A stretch of DNA of 64,000 nt from Pseudarthrobacter cellobiosi (GCF_023913755.1 NZ_JAMXBJ010000044.1:52012-116011); one strand, 5' to 3'; positions 1 through 9,520 are shown, counted from the first letter of the stretch. Numbers and translations are program-made. Notes: a model not told the origin generated them from the sequence alone.

Positions 1-706
1 TCCAGCGTGCCTGCAGGCCCCACCTGGTGACGTTGACCATCGCCTCAACAACAATGTTGCCGCTCATCTTTGATGCTCCGTGCTCGCGCTCCACGAACGT
101 AATGGGGCGTTCCTCGATCCTGAGGCCCAGCTTGGCTACACGCCACGCCAAGTCAACCTGGAAGCCGTAGCCCACTGAATCGACCTGGTCGAGGTTCAGT
201 TTTTCCAGCGTGGTCCGCCGGAAGGCGCGGTAGCCGCCGGTGACATCCTTGATCTTCAGGCCCAGCATCAGCCGGGCGTACGTGCTGCCAGTGCGTGAAA
301 TCGCCTGCCGGTACAGCGGCCAGTTGACCACGCTGCCACCGGGGACCCACCGGGATCCCATGGCAAGGTCCGCGCCCTGTTCAACGGCTTCCAGCAGTTG
401 GGGAAGTTGTTCGGGCTGGTGTGAGCCGTCCGCATCCATTTCCACCAGGACGTCGTAGCCTGCCTCGAGTCCCCATTTGAACCCGGCAATGTAGGCGGCT
501 CCCAGGCCTGCCTTGCCTTTGCGGTGCAGGACGTGAACCTGTGTATCCTCGGCGGCAAAGCCGTCCGCAAGCTGCCCGGTGCCGTCCGGGCTGTTGTCGT
601 CCACCACCAGAACGTCCGAGGCCGGTACGGCTGCGCGGAGGCGTTGGAGAGTCTTGGGCAGCGATTCCAGCTCGTTGTAAGTAGGAATGATGGTGAGGAC
701 GCGCAC
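1..706 (-). CDS. Polyprenol monophosphomannose synthase-like GT2 glycosyltransferase (3' end outside window)
   Basis: The visible 235 codons form a family 2 glycosyltransferase of the dolichol-phosphate-mannose synthase type, which transfers mannose from GDP-mannose to polyprenyl phosphate at the cytoplasmic membrane face for later lipoglycan or protein mannosylation. The N-terminus reads [17 protein letters not shown], followed by the nucleotide-binding motif [11 protein letters not shown] and the metal-binding MDADGSHQP. The start is GTG at 706, preceded by AGGAAGG with six bases between. The protein starts directly with the GT2 domain, unlike M. tuberculosis Ppm1 where an Lnt domain is fused in front. 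Whether a membrane or GtrA-like domain follows cannot be seen because the gene runs off the window. The family is clear; exact acceptor is inferred. Confidence 0.85.
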   Translation of the reverse strand, partial: MRVLTIIPTYNELESLPKTLQRLRAAVPASDVLVVDDNSPDGTGQLADGFAAEDTQVHVLHRKGKAGLGAAYIAGFKWGLEAGYDVLVEMDADGSHQPEQLPQLLEAVEQGADLAMGSRWVPGGSVVNWPLYRQAISRTGSTYARLMLGLKIKDVTGGYRAFRRTTLEKLNLDQVDSVGYGFQVDLAWRVAKLGLRIEERPITFVEREHGASKMSGNIVVEAMVNVTRWGLQARW

Positions 707-823
707 AAAGGGCCTTCCTGGATGGGAGCGGTCGGAGCGGCTGAACCGAAGCGGAGTAGCTGGCGGTCAGGCGCAACTACCTATTATAGGGCGCTTTATG
801 GGGGCGCTGGCCGGTGTGTCCGG

Positions 824-2479
824 TCAGGAGCGCAGTGCCGGACTGGAATACAGCTCCACGCCGGCCTTCACGGTCTGCAGGCACACCGGGTCTACGCCGG
901 TGTCCAGTGCAGGGAGAAGGGGCGTGCGGGCACGCGGATCCGTGCTCCAGGACTGGACACGGCCGTCCGCCACCTGGACCATGAGCTCCTCAACATCCCA
1001 GACAGCGAAACTGGCTGGTGCGCCGGGAACCAGTTGCCCGGCCATCGGGTTGTGGTGCTTAGCTGCCCGCCAGCCCGCGCGGGTGTGGCCGAGGAACGCT
1101 GCGCGGGCCGAGATCCGTTCAGCGTGGTTGTGGTGTTCCAGGCAGGCACGCACGCTGGACCACGGGCGCAGCGGTGTCACCGGGCTGTCGCTGCCGAAGC
1201 AGATGGGAACACCGGCAGCATAGAACGAGGCAAACGGGTTCATGGAGCGGCTCCGGCTCCCCAGGCGCTGCTCATACATGCCGCCTTCGTTCCCCCAGTC
1301 AGCGTCGAAGCGTGGCTGGGCGCTGACGGTGACTGAGTAGCGGGCCAGCTGTTGCACTGATTTGGGGTCTGCGACTTCCACATGTTCGAAGCGGTGGCCG
1401 GCGGCACGGATCCGTTGTTCGCCCACTTCGGCGGCCGCGAGTTCCAGTGCCTCCAGCGCGGCATCAAGTCCCGCGTCGCCGATGACGTGGAAGCCGCCCT
1501 GGATGCCCAGCAGCGAGCAGGCCGCCAGGTGGGCGGCGGCCTGCTCTGCCGAGAGGTAGAGGCTGCCCCGCTCCCCCGCCGCGTCGCTGTAGCCGGCCCT
1601 CAGCGCCGCTGTCCTGGAGCCGAGGGAACCGTCAATGTTCAGGTCGCCTGCCAGGCCGCGCACGGGTACGCCCAGTTCGTCCAGCAGCGCCCGGGCCTGA
1701 TCCTCGGAGGTGGCCAGTTCGCCCCAGTACGGCAGGATTTCCGGCATGGGCTCTGCGGCCGCCGTGTTCCATGCGGCGGCAAGGCGAAGGTCGGAAACTC
1801 CGCCGATATGCGGCGCGGCCATCTCCGCCAGTGCCACATAACCGTTTTCAGCCGCTTCGGTCAGGGCGCGCCGCTGGTAGGCCAGGAGGCTGGCCTCCGG
1901 GAGGCGCCGTGCTTCCTGGCGGGCCGCTGTATGGGCGGCCCGCTTCACTTGTGAACCCGCGCTGTAGCCGTCCAGCCCGCCAAGCCCGGCGGCGGCAGCC
2001 AAGGAGGAAGAGACCAACGCCGAATGCGCATCCACCCTGGCCAAGAACACGGGCCTGCCGCCGGCGGCCTGCTCAAGCTCCTCGGGCGCCGGCAGGGCCG
2101 GGTCCTCCCACGTGGATTCATCCCAGCCATGACCCAGCAGGGGGCCGTCGCCTTTGGCTGCGGCCACGGCATCGAGTAATTGCCGGGCGGAACGGATCCC
2201 GCCCAGTTGGAGGGAACCCAGTGCGATGCCGGTTTCCGTGAGGTGGACGTGGGAGTCAACAAACCCCGGCGCTACGAGGGCTCCATGGAGGTCGATGATC
2301 TCCATGGAACTGTCGGCGATGGAGGATGCCGCCTGCTCGGAGCCGACCCAGGCAACGGTGTCGCCGTCAACGAGCATGGCGGTGGCAAAGGGGTCTGCTG
2401 CTGTGTAGACCGAGCCGTTGCGGTACAGGACCACCTTCCGCTCGTGCGGCGCGGGCGTGGTGGAACGTTCAGTGGTCAT
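824..2479 (-). CDS. Amidohydrolase family protein, YtcJ/LAF3 type
   Basis: A 551-residue metal-dependent hydrolase of the amidohydrolase superfamily. The metal-binding HxH is at residues 77-79 (PGFVDSHVHL), after the small N-terminal beta-sandwich. Later it has HVIGDAG, GHRFEHVE and, near the C-terminus, FGSDSPVTPL, the pattern of the YtcJ-like subgroup. Length fits that subgroup. Members hydrolyse amide or ester bonds of unknown small substrates, so no substrate is given. ATG is preceded by AGGAG at a rather long spacing. It lies 63 bases downstream of helY and before the glycosyltransferase on the same strand, so it may be part of the same long transcript. Confidence 0.85.
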   Translation of the reverse strand: MTTERSTTPAPHERKVVLYRNGSVYTAADPFATAMLVDGDTVAWVGSEQAASSIADSSMEIIDLHGALVAPGFVDSHVHLTETGIALGSLQLGGIRSARQLLDAVAAAKGDGPLLGHGWDESTWEDPALPAPEELEQAAGGRPVFLARVDAHSALVSSSLAAAAGLGGLDGYSAGSQVKRAAHTAARQEARRLPEASLLAYQRRALTEAAENGYVALAEMAAPHIGGVSDLRLAAAWNTAAAEPMPEILPYWGELATSEDQARALLDELGVPVRGLAGDLNIDGSLGSRTAALRAGYSDAAGERGSLYLSAEQAAAHLAACSLLGIQGGFHVIGDAGLDAALEALELAAAEVGEQRIRAAGHRFEHVEVADPKSVQQLARYSVTVSAQPRFDADWGNEGGMYEQRLGSRSRSMNPFASFYAAGVPICFGSDSPVTPLRPWSSVRACLEHHNHAERISARAAFLGHTRAGWRAAKHHNPMAGQLVPGAPASFAVWDVEELMVQVADGRVQSWSTDPRARTPLLPALDTGVDPVCLQTVKAGVELYSSPALRS

Positions 2480-2542
2480 GAGGGCGAAGCTCCTGGGGCT
2501 AGGGGGAAGAAGGCAGGCTGCCGGTGCATCAGAGCCGGGACA

Positions 2543-5452
2543 TCAAAGTACGGAAGAGTAGGCCACGACGCCGCGGCGGATGAGTGATATTGCTTCTGCG
2601 CAAAGCCTGGAGACGCGCGGATCCAGGCCGGGAATCTTGGCGAGCTGGTCCAGGAGGTCGATGACCTGTTTGACCCAACGGACGAAGTCGCCCGCCGCCA
2701 GGTCCGTGCCGTTGAGCACTTCCTGGAGGTGGCGTCCCTTGGCCCATTTGTACATCGGCCAGACAAGACCGAGTTCCGGTTCGGCAGTCAGCGGAAGTTT
2801 GTTCGCCTCTTCCACGTCCTCCAGGGCCGACCATTCCCGGACCACCACATCCACGGACGATTCAAGCGAGACGCTGGGCATCCGGGGGCGGAGGCCCCTG
2901 TCCTCGCGTTTGGCCTGGTAGACCAGGACGCTGGCCAGGGCCGCTACTTCGACGGCGTCCAGGTCGTTGAGCGCGCCCAGCCGCAGTGCTTGCGAAATCA
3001 GCAGGTCCTTCTCGCCGTAGATCCGGCGGAGCAGCTGGCCGTCCGGGCTGATGGCCAGGCGCCCGTCAGCTCCCGCTTCCAGGTAGCCGTAGGCGGAAAG
3101 GACATCGCAGACGCGATCGAAGGTCTTGGCAATGGTGTTGGTCCGGCCCTGGATCTGCCGGACCAGGGCATCCGTCTCCCGGCGCAGCTTCCACCAACGC
3201 TCTGACCAGCGCGCGTGGTCTTCACGCTCGCTGCAGCCGTGGCAGGGGTGGGCCCGGAGCGCCCGGCGAAGCTCCGTGATGCGTTTCTCCTGATGGGGCA
3301 AAACGGACCCCATGCCAAAATCGGTGCTGCGGCCGGGGGCAGGCGGGCGGTTCTCGCGCAGTGCATTCCTGGCCGACGATGCGAGGTCACGCCGGGATTT
3401 CGGGACCTTTGCGTTGAACGACTTCGGAATGCGGATCCGTGTCAGGGGCGCGATGGGGCCCTCAAGGTCCTCGGTGCCGATTCGCCTGAGCTGGTTGTCG
3501 AGCGTCAGGATGGCAGGCCGCGGCTCCCTGCCGCTGTGGTCCGAGCTGAGCACAATCGCCGGTCCGGGCGCCCGCCCGCCCGGGACGTCCACCACGTCGC
3601 CGGGCATCAGCCGCGCCAGGGAGTCTTCATTCAGCGACTTATGAGCCCGGGACTTGCTGCGGGAGGTGACATTCTCGGCGTCGGACAGTTCACGGCGCAA
3701 CCGGGCATACTCGGTGAAGTCTCCGAGGTGGCAGGTCATGGATTTTGCGTATCCCGCGAGGGACTCTTCGCGGCTGCGCACCTGCTTGGCAAGTCCGACA
3801 ACGGACCGGTCAGCCTGGAACTGCGCGAAGGAGGATTCAAGGATTTCCCGCGCACGTGCGCGGCCAAACTGCGCCAACAGGTTGATGCTCATGTTGTACG
3901 TCGGCCGGAAGCTTGAGTTCAGCGGATACGTACGCCGCGAGGCGAGGCCGGCAACAGCAGCAGGGTCCGTGCCCGGCTGCCACAGGACAACGGCATGGCC
4001 TTCGATGTCGATGCCGCGGCGGCCCGCGCGGCCGGTCAGCTGCGTGTACTCCCCCGCGGTGATGTCCACGTGGGCTTCGCCATTGAACTTGTCGAGCTTC
4101 TCCAGGACCACGGAGCGGGCCGGCATGTTGACGCCCAGGGCCAGCGTTTCGGTGGCGAACACAGCCTTGACCAGGCCCTCGACGAATAGCTTCTCCACTA
4201 CTTCCTTGAAGGTGGGAAGCATGCCGGCATGGTGGGCCGCGAAACCACGCAGCAGGCCATCCCGCCACGTCCAGAAGCCGAGGACGTCCAGATCCTCTGA
4301 CGGGATGTCCTGCCCGGCCTCGTCAACGCGCTGCGCAATGATCTGCTGCTCCTTCTCCGTGGTCAGCCAGAGTCCGGACGAGACACATTGGGCAACGGCG
4401 GCATCGCAGCCTGCCCGCGAGAAGATAAACGTGATGGCGGGCAGGAGGTCCTGCCGGTCCAGGCTGGCAATCACTTGGGGACGGCTGGCCTTCCGGACGG
4501 CGCCGGGCTGGGCTCCCTGCCGGGGGCGGTCCTCTGTCCGTTGCCGGTGCTGCCGGCGCTGGCTCCGTCCGCCGTGGCCGAAGCGTCCGGCGAAACTTTG
4601 CTGGCCTTCGCTGCGGGCCATTTTGAGCAGGTCCGGATTGACCTCGAACCCCGGCCCGTCCGCGTCTTTGGTGGCCGCGGTGAGCCGCTCCTGGACCGGT
4701 AGTGGAGCTCCGGTCTCCGCATCCGCGGGCGGCGCGATTTCGTCGAAGGTGGTTTCTCCGGCGAACAGGTCCACGATGTCCCGGCCCACCATAACGTGCT
4801 GCCACAGGGGAACCGGGCGGTGCTCGGAGACAATGATGTCGGTGTCGCCGCGCACGGTATCCAGCCAGGCACCGAATTCTTCTGCGTTGGAAACCGTGGC
4901 GCTGAGGGAGGCTACCTGGACTTCGCTGGGGAGGTGGATGATGACTTCCTCCCAGACGGCACCACGAAAGCGGTCCGCGAGGTAGTGGACTTCGTCCATG
5001 ACCACAAAGCCGAGGTCATCCAGGGTGTCCGAGCCCGCGTAGAGCATGTTCCGGAGGACTTCCGTGGTCATGACCACCACGGGGGCGTCGCCATTGATGC
5101 TGGTGTCGCCGGTAAGTAGACCGACGTTTTCCGCCCCGTACTTTTCGGAGAGTTCCGTAAATTTTTGGTTGCTCAGAGCCTTGATCGGGGTGGTGTAGAA
5201 GGCCTTGAGGTTTCGTTGCAAAGCGAGATAGATGGCAAATTCGCCCACGATGGTTTTACCGGCACCAGTGGGGGCAGCCACCAACACTCCCTTGCCGTCC
5301 TGGAGGGACCGGCAGGCGAGGCGCTGGAATTCGTCAAGTTCAAAATCAAGGGTGCGGACAAACCCGCCGAGGTAGGTGCCCGCTTCGGCCGTGCGTTCCG
5401 CGCTGGCCCGGTAGCTTTCAGAGGGCGAGAGTGGCCCGGAAATAGAGGACAT
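2543..5452 (-). CDS. helY: DEAD/DEAH-box RNA helicase, HelY (Ski2/Mtr4-like)
   Basis: A 969-residue superfamily 2 helicase. Walker A is APTGAGKT at residues 60-67 and motif II is DEVH at 153-156. Motif III is SATVSN and motif VI is QLTGRAGRRG, followed by a long C-terminal region of the DSHCT type found in Ski2/Mtr4 and mycobacterial HelY. It should unwind structured RNA using ATP. Between the two RecA domains lies a low-complexity stretch rich in Arg, Gln, Gly and Ser (about residues 280-325) that looks disordered and is probably lineage-specific. It follows tatA-tatC as in mycobacteria (Rv2092c-Rv2094c). A TAGGCT hexamer six bases before ATG 5452 suggests its own leaderless promoter. Confidence 0.93.
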   Translation of the reverse strand: MSSISGPLSPSESYRASAERTAEAGTYLGGFVRTLDFELDEFQRLACRSLQDGKGVLVAAPTGAGKTIVGEFAIYLALQRNLKAFYTTPIKALSNQKFTELSEKYGAENVGLLTGDTSINGDAPVVVMTTEVLRNMLYAGSDTLDDLGFVVMDEVHYLADRFRGAVWEEVIIHLPSEVQVASLSATVSNAEEFGAWLDTVRGDTDIIVSEHRPVPLWQHVMVGRDIVDLFAGETTFDEIAPPADAETGAPLPVQERLTAATKDADGPGFEVNPDLLKMARSEGQQSFAGRFGHGGRSQRRQHRQRTEDRPRQGAQPGAVRKASRPQVIASLDRQDLLPAITFIFSRAGCDAAVAQCVSSGLWLTTEKEQQIIAQRVDEAGQDIPSEDLDVLGFWTWRDGLLRGFAAHHAGMLPTFKEVVEKLFVEGLVKAVFATETLALGVNMPARSVVLEKLDKFNGEAHVDITAGEYTQLTGRAGRRGIDIEGHAVVLWQPGTDPAAVAGLASRRTYPLNSSFRPTYNMSINLLAQFGRARAREILESSFAQFQADRSVVGLAKQVRSREESLAGYAKSMTCHLGDFTEYARLRRELSDAENVTSRSKSRAHKSLNEDSLARLMPGDVVDVPGGRAPGPAIVLSSDHSGREPRPAILTLDNQLRRIGTEDLEGPIAPLTRIRIPKSFNAKVPKSRRDLASSARNALRENRPPAPGRSTDFGMGSVLPHQEKRITELRRALRAHPCHGCSEREDHARWSERWWKLRRETDALVRQIQGRTNTIAKTFDRVCDVLSAYGYLEAGADGRLAISPDGQLLRRIYGEKDLLISQALRLGALNDLDAVEVAALASVLVYQAKREDRGLRPRMPSVSLESSVDVVVREWSALEDVEEANKLPLTAEPELGLVWPMYKWAKGRHLQEVLNGTDLAAGDFVRWVKQVIDLLDQLAKIPGLDPRVSRLCAEAISLIRRGVVAYSSVL

Positions 5453-5458
5453 GCCTCA

Positions 5459-5464
5459 AGCCTA
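5459..5464 (-). promoter_or_regulatory. -10 element of helY, leaderless
   Basis: TAGGCT lies six bases upstream of the helY ATG, so transcription would begin at or next to the start codon. The spacing matches the set of leaderless starts found across this window. Confidence 0.5.
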
Positions 5465-5476
5465 GTGCGCCGCGCG

Positions 5477-6313
5477 CTACAGGTTCTTCAGTTCGGTGCC
5501 GGGCGTCGCGATGTCGGCTGTCGCGTCCGTCTCAGCAGCCTGTTTCGCCACGCGCTTGTCACGGCGCTTGTCGTTGAAGATACACAGCCCGATCGCCGCG
5601 AAGAACAGAATCAGCAGCGGCGCAGCAAGCAGGAACATGGACAGCGCGTCCGTGCCTGGTGCGGCCAGTGCCGCCAGGACAAAGACCAGGAAGACGATAA
5701 TCCGCCAGGCTTTGAGGATGGTCCGGCCCCTGACCACACCGGCCATGTTGATGCCGACCAGGATCACGGGGACCAGGAAAGAGATCCCGAGGATAAGCAA
5801 CATCTGCGTGGCAAACGTCAGGTAGTCGGTGGCCGAGATGTTGTTGGCGCCGGTGGCGGGTGTGAACTGTAGCAGCGCCCTGACCACGGTGGGGAACACG
5901 AGCCAGGCTACAAACACACCGGCCAGGAACAGGGGCACAGCGGCCGCCATGAAGCCGAGCGTGTAGCCGCGTTCCTTCTTGGTCAGACCCGGGGTGATAA
6001 AAGCCCACACCTGATAGATCCAGACAGGGCTGGAGATAACCAGCCCTATCTGGATGGCAATCTGGATCTTGAAGGCAAAAGGATCTGCGATGGTCGCAAA
6101 GTTCAGGACCGCGGTGCGCCCCGTATCCCGGGCAATGGAAATCAGCGGGTCCGACAGGCTGGCCACGACTGGATCGTAAAGGAACCAGCCGCCCACGCCG
6201 GCAACCAGCACAGCAATCGCCGATTTGATCAGCCGGTTCTTGAGCTCTTTGAGGTGGTCCCAAAGAGCCATCCGCCCCTCAGGGTTGGACTTACGGCCCC
6301 GCGTCAGTGCCAC
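5477..6313 (-). CDS. tatC: Sec-independent protein translocase TatC
   Basis: A 278-residue integral membrane protein of the twin-arginine translocase. TatC binds the RR signal peptide of folded substrates and recruits TatA. Conserved features include the N-terminal MALWDHLKELKNRL box, a central FITPGLTKKERGY loop with the conserved glutamate region, and six predicted membrane segments. The GTG at 6313 is used; an ATG 14 codons further in is an alternative, but mycobacterial TatC also has an N-terminal extension. tatA ends only six bases upstream, so the two genes are co-transcribed. The C-terminus has a charged cytoplasmic tail. Confidence 0.96.
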   Translation of the reverse strand: MALTRGRKSNPEGRMALWDHLKELKNRLIKSAIAVLVAGVGGWFLYDPVVASLSDPLISIARDTGRTAVLNFATIADPFAFKIQIAIQIGLVISSPVWIYQVWAFITPGLTKKERGYTLGFMAAAVPLFLAGVFVAWLVFPTVVRALLQFTPATGANNISATDYLTFATQMLLILGISFLVPVILVGINMAGVVRGRTILKAWRIIVFLVFVLAALAAPGTDALSMFLLAAPLLILFFAAIGLCIFNDKRRDKRVAKQAAETDATADIATPGTELKNL

Positions 6314-6319
6314 TTCGGG

Positions 6320-6595
6320 TTAGGCGCGGGTCGACGGCGGAACGTCAGTGCCGTCGGTCGGCTCACCGGGCTTCGCCGGCGGGTGGTTAACGATCTTGCC
6401 TTCCACCGGGCCGGAAGCCGTGTCGGTGGAGTCGGTTTTGCCGTCGTTCTTCATTTCCTTGACCTCGGACTTGATGATCCGCATGGACTGGCCAAGGCTG
6501 CGGGCCATGGCAGGGAGTTTGGGCGCGGCGAAAAGCAGCAGCGCAACGACGATGATAATGACAATTGGCCACGGGCCATCAAAGAGTCTTCCCAC
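6320..6595 (-). CDS. tatA: Twin-arginine translocase subunit TatA
   Basis: A 91-residue protein with one N-terminal transmembrane helix (about residues 9-25, PIVIIIVVALLLFAAPKLP), then the amphipathic helix ARSLGQSMRIIKSEVKEM and an acidic, disordered tail. This is the pore-forming component that polymerises around TatC. GTG at 6595 is preceded by AAAGGA with six bases between. It sits immediately upstream of tatC. No tatB is visible here; actinobacteria usually encode it elsewhere. Confidence 0.95.
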   Translation of the reverse strand: MGRLFDGPWPIVIIIVVALLLFAAPKLPAMARSLGQSMRIIKSEVKEMKNDGKTDSTDTASGPVEGKIVNHPPAKPGEPTDGTDVPPSTRA

Positions 6596-6627
6596 GGGAA
6601 ATCCTTTCCTCTAACAACATCCTACGT

Positions 6628-6981
6628 CTAACTGAGATTGAGATCGCGAAGTGACTGGGGCTGGCCCCGATCGTGCTTACGCTGGACGCGCCTCTGGCGG
6701 CGGCCCTCCCGGCGGGATGACTTGGATGCGTCGTAATCATGACGCATCTGGGCCGGTGAGGCAAAAACAGCCGCACCGGGCGGAGCTGACCCTGGCGGCT
6801 GGGAGCCGTCATCGACGGTGGCCGCTGCCGGCGCCAGGTGTGCCACTTTAGCTCCGGCGGCGCCCAGGTCCTTCATTACCGCCATGAACTGGCGGTACAG
6901 CCGGATGCCCAGGAGGACATAAAAGAGCAGGGAGAGCGCAATAAGCGCAATCCAGATCAGGATCCAGGACCACCAAGGCAT
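6628..6981 (-). CDS. Small single-pass membrane protein, function unknown
   Basis: A 117-residue protein with an N-terminal hydrophobic helix (about residues 4-27, starting MPWWSWILIWIALIALS), followed by RLYRQFMAVMKDLG and a long polar tail rich in Arg, Gln and Ser. I do not recognise a named family. It lies between pafBC and tatA on the same strand. Its start overlaps the promoter region that includes the pafBC stop codon: TAGACT at 6989-6994 ends seven bases before the ATG, so it may be leaderless and serve as the first gene of a tatAC-helY unit. A role in membrane export is only suggested by position. Confidence 0.75.
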   Translation of the reverse strand: MPWWSWILIWIALIALSLLFYVLLGIRLYRQFMAVMKDLGAAGAKVAHLAPAAATVDDGSQPPGSAPPGAAVFASPAQMRHDYDASKSSRREGRRQRRVQRKHDRGQPQSLRDLNLS

Positions 6982-6988
6982 GCTGACG

Positions 6989-6994
6989 AGTCTA
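6989..6994 (-). promoter_or_regulatory. -10 element before the small membrane protein, leaderless
   Basis: TAGACT lies seven bases upstream of ATG 6981. Its TAG is also the stop codon of pafBC, so the promoter is embedded in the end of that gene. Confidence 0.4.
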
Positions 6995-8977
6995 GCCGCC
7001 GTACCCGGCCAGGGCCGCCTCGATCCAGTCCAGCGCTGCCGCCCCCAGCTCGGAAGGTTCGAGGATCCGGGCGGCCCCGCCGTGCTGGGCCACGAACATG
7101 GGAAGCCAGGCAGTGCTGCCGAAGCGGATCTCGGCTACGAGGCCGCCGTGGGGAAGGGGTGCCACACGTTCGGCGTAATAATCGTCCGCCAAGCCGGCGC
7201 CCTGCCTGGTGAGCTGTACGAGGACCGTGGTGTCGTCGTCGTTGGGCGTGAACAGCTTGGCCGGAAAGCTTTCCCCGGCCCGGACCTGCGTGGAGGCGGG
7301 ATTTCCGTTCGGGTGGACCTCCTGCACCCGGTCCAGCCTGAAGTTCCGGAGCCCCTGGGCCGAATGGCAGTAGGCCTCGAAGTACCAGGTGTTGTCCAGG
7401 GAATACAGGCGGAGCGGATCCACGTCCCGTTCGGAGACCTGGTCGCGCTGGGCGGAGAAGTACACGAGCCGTAGCTGCGACCGCTCCTGGATTGCACCAC
7501 GGACAACGTCAAGGAGGGCCGAATCCGACGGGCCCACCTCCGGACCGGCAAGCGAACCGGACCGCAGCCCTTCTTCGCCGGCCGCTGCCATCAGTTTGAG
7601 GGTCACCGACTCCAGGGCACCTCCTTCGGCAAGTTCGGGAAGCCCATTGAGCGTCTCGAGCCCGGTCAGCAGCGCGCAGGCCTCGTCCACCGTAAACCGG
7701 ACCGGCCTCTTGAGATCCAGGTCCTGGGTGATGTAAACGTGGCCTTCCTCCCAATGGATGTCCAGGAGGTCGTCAGGGTATCCCTCGGGAAGGCCGGAGC
7801 AGATGAGGATCCGCAGGTCGCTTTCCAGCTCCGCGGGCGTGACACCGAAGCGGGCTGCGACGTCGTGGATATGCAGGCCCTGGTTGTGGACCAGGAAAGG
7901 CACCAGCTGCAGCATGCGCTTGAGCTGGTCCTCAGACGTGCGTTTCCGGATGGCGCGGCCCCGCGGTGCGTCCGCAAACAGATAGGCAGGGCTGGGAGCG
8001 GCGCAGAAGGCGGCAGCGTTGCGCAGCCGGTGCCGCACGGCTGCCACCAGCTCGTCGGGAGCATGTGCCACAGCGTCCGGGCCATAGGATGCGAGCTCCT
8101 CGGCCAGCACCTCAGCGTCCCTGAAGTTGACCTGCTGCCGTTCGTAGCCGGCGTCGGGCGTTCCGGCACTCCCGTCGGCAACCGGCGTGGCGCGCCGGCG
8201 CAGGCCAAGGAGGCGGCCCTCCCGGACGTCCACGACGGCGGTCCGGAGCGGGAGCTCCGGAAGCCGGTCCAGTTCTGCGCGGACATTGAAGTTCGGCGGA
8301 GCCGAGTAGGTTTCCTTCTCCAGCACGGTGACGGGGCCCGTGAACCGGGAGAGCCGGAAGTGGCGCGGTGCCTTGCGCGAGCGGTCGTAGCCGGTCAGAT
8401 ACCACTGGCCGAAGCGGCTGCCGAGGCCCCACGGCTCCACCGTCCGTTGCTCTTCCTGGCCGGTGGTGCCTGCCAGGTAGCGAAAGCTGACGGGGTGCTG
8501 GGCGTGCATGGCAGCCACCACATCATCAAAGGCCTGGCCCGCCGGCCGGATCCGCGGCTGAACACCAACCGGAAGTTCGACGTCGGACACGGTACCGGAG
8601 GCCTGGAGCTTGCGGAGGGCGCTGGCAGCGGCGGTTCCCAGGGCGGCACGCTCCCACAACTGGGACGCCAGGAGGAGGACGGTCCACTCCCCCGGGCTGA
8701 GCTGGACATCAGGCAGGCGGTTCGATTCCTTGCCGATGCGGTAGCGGGTGGTGGCCGGATCATCTTCGCTCCAGCCGAGGTCCGTGACGGTTTCCACATC
8801 GAAGCCGAACTGCCGGAGGTCATTCTTGTCCCGCTCAAACATCCTGCCGAAGGCCACGTCGTTACCGGACGTGTCATGGTAGACCTTCGCCCGCAACTCT
8901 GCCCGGCGCAGGCCGTATTTGGTGTTCAGCAGGGCTATCAGGAGGTTCAGCAGGCGTTCAGTACGGGAGACGGACAC
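6992..8977 (-). CDS. pafBC: Fused PafB-PafC, WYL-domain transcriptional activator of the DNA-damage response
   Basis: About 661 residues with two HTH-WYL modules in tandem. The first begins VSVSRTERLLNLLIALL and carries the WYL motif in GQWYLTGYDRSRKAPRHFRL. The second HTH is near LKRMLQLVPFLVHNQGLHI, and the second WYL motif is NTWYFEAYCHSAQGLRNFRL. In mycobacteria PafB and PafC are separate proteins that act as a heterodimer to induce the LexA/RecA-independent DNA-damage regulon. A single fused chain is known from Arthrobacter. GTG at about 8977 matches the family N-terminus, though the best AGGAG lies a long 18 bases upstream; a TTG 63 bases further out is less likely. In mycobacteria pafBC is linked to pafA; here two FKBP genes intervene. 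Confidence 0.92.
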   Translation of the reverse strand: MSVSRTERLLNLLIALLNTKYGLRRAELRAKVYHDTSGNDVAFGRMFERDKNDLRQFGFDVETVTDLGWSEDDPATTRYRIGKESNRLPDVQLSPGEWTVLLLASQLWERAALGTAAASALRKLQASGTVSDVELPVGVQPRIRPAGQAFDDVVAAMHAQHPVSFRYLAGTTGQEEQRTVEPWGLGSRFGQWYLTGYDRSRKAPRHFRLSRFTGPVTVLEKETYSAPPNFNVRAELDRLPELPLRTAVVDVREGRLLGLRRRATPVADGSAGTPDAGYERQQVNFRDAEVLAEELASYGPDAVAHAPDELVAAVRHRLRNAAAFCAAPSPAYLFADAPRGRAIRKRTSEDQLKRMLQLVPFLVHNQGLHIHDVAARFGVTPAELESDLRILICSGLPEGYPDDLLDIHWEEGHVYITQDLDLKRPVRFTVDEACALLTGLETLNGLPELAEGGALESVTLKLMAAAGEEGLRSGSLAGPEVGPSDSALLDVVRGAIQERSQLRLVYFSAQRDQVSERDVDPLRLYSLDNTWYFEAYCHSAQGLRNFRLDRVQEVHPNGNPASTQVRAGESFPAKLFTPNDDDTTVLVQLTRQGAGLADDYYAERVAPLPHGGLVAEIRFGSTAWLPMFVAQHGGAARILEPSELGAAALDWIEAALAGYGG

Positions 8978-9083
8978 GCTGGCTACGTTACTAAACTCCT
9001 CCGCGGAAAGCAGAAAGCGCGGCAACCAACAGGAAAACAAAACCCTGATTGTTACCGCGCCTTCCAGCGTTACGATGCTTCGG

Positions 9084-9479
9084 TCAGCGGACGCCCACGA
9101 GGTCCACCACGAAGATCAGCGCTTCGTTGGGGCCAATGGCTCCGCCGGCCCCGCGGGAGCCGTACGCCAGTTCGGAAGGAATCTCCAGGCGACGGCGGCC
9201 GCCCACCTTCATGCCCAGCAAGCCCTGGTCCCAGCCCTGGATGACCTGGCCCACGCCCACACGGAAGTCCAGCGGGGCGCCGCGGCCCCAGGAAGCGTCG
9301 AACTCTTCGCCGGTGGACCAGGCCACACCGACGTAGTGGGTGGAGACGGTGTCGCCCTTTTTGGCCTCGGCACCGTCACCCTCGATGAGGTCGGTGATAA
9401 CCAGTTCGGTGGGGACATCGCCTTGCGGGAAGTCAATTTCCGGCTTCTGGCGGTCGAAATCGCGCTGACCAAATGACAT
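9084..9479 (-). CDS. FKBP-type peptidyl-prolyl cis-trans isomerase, cytoplasmic
   Basis: A 131-residue single-domain FKBP with no signal peptide. The conserved core is present: a HYVGVAW strand, EFDASWGRG, VIQGWDQGLLGMKVGGRR and IPSELAYG, ending in a FVVDLVGV strand. These enzymes catalyse proline isomerisation during folding. ATG has AAAGGAG upstream with good spacing. It lies 41 bases downstream of an FKBP lipoprotein gene on the same strand, placing two isomerases inside the proteasome neighbourhood. Confidence 0.95.
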   Translation of the reverse strand: MSFGQRDFDRQKPEIDFPQGDVPTELVITDLIEGDGAEAKKGDTVSTHYVGVAWSTGEEFDASWGRGAPLDFRVGVGQVIQGWDQGLLGMKVGGRRRLEIPSELAYGSRGAGGAIGPNEALIFVVDLVGVR

Positions 9480-9520
9480 GGTTGCTCCTTTGATTATTTG
9501 GGTGGGTGATGTGTTGCTGT

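Noticed and set aside
3654..4985. A 443-codon open frame on the plus strand inside helY
   Set aside because: It is antisense to a clear helicase and has biased Arg/Ser/Pro composition typical of high-GC shadow frames.
7739..9244. A 501-codon open frame on the plus strand inside pafBC
   Set aside because: It runs through pafBC and into the FKBP gene on the opposite strand and resembles no family.
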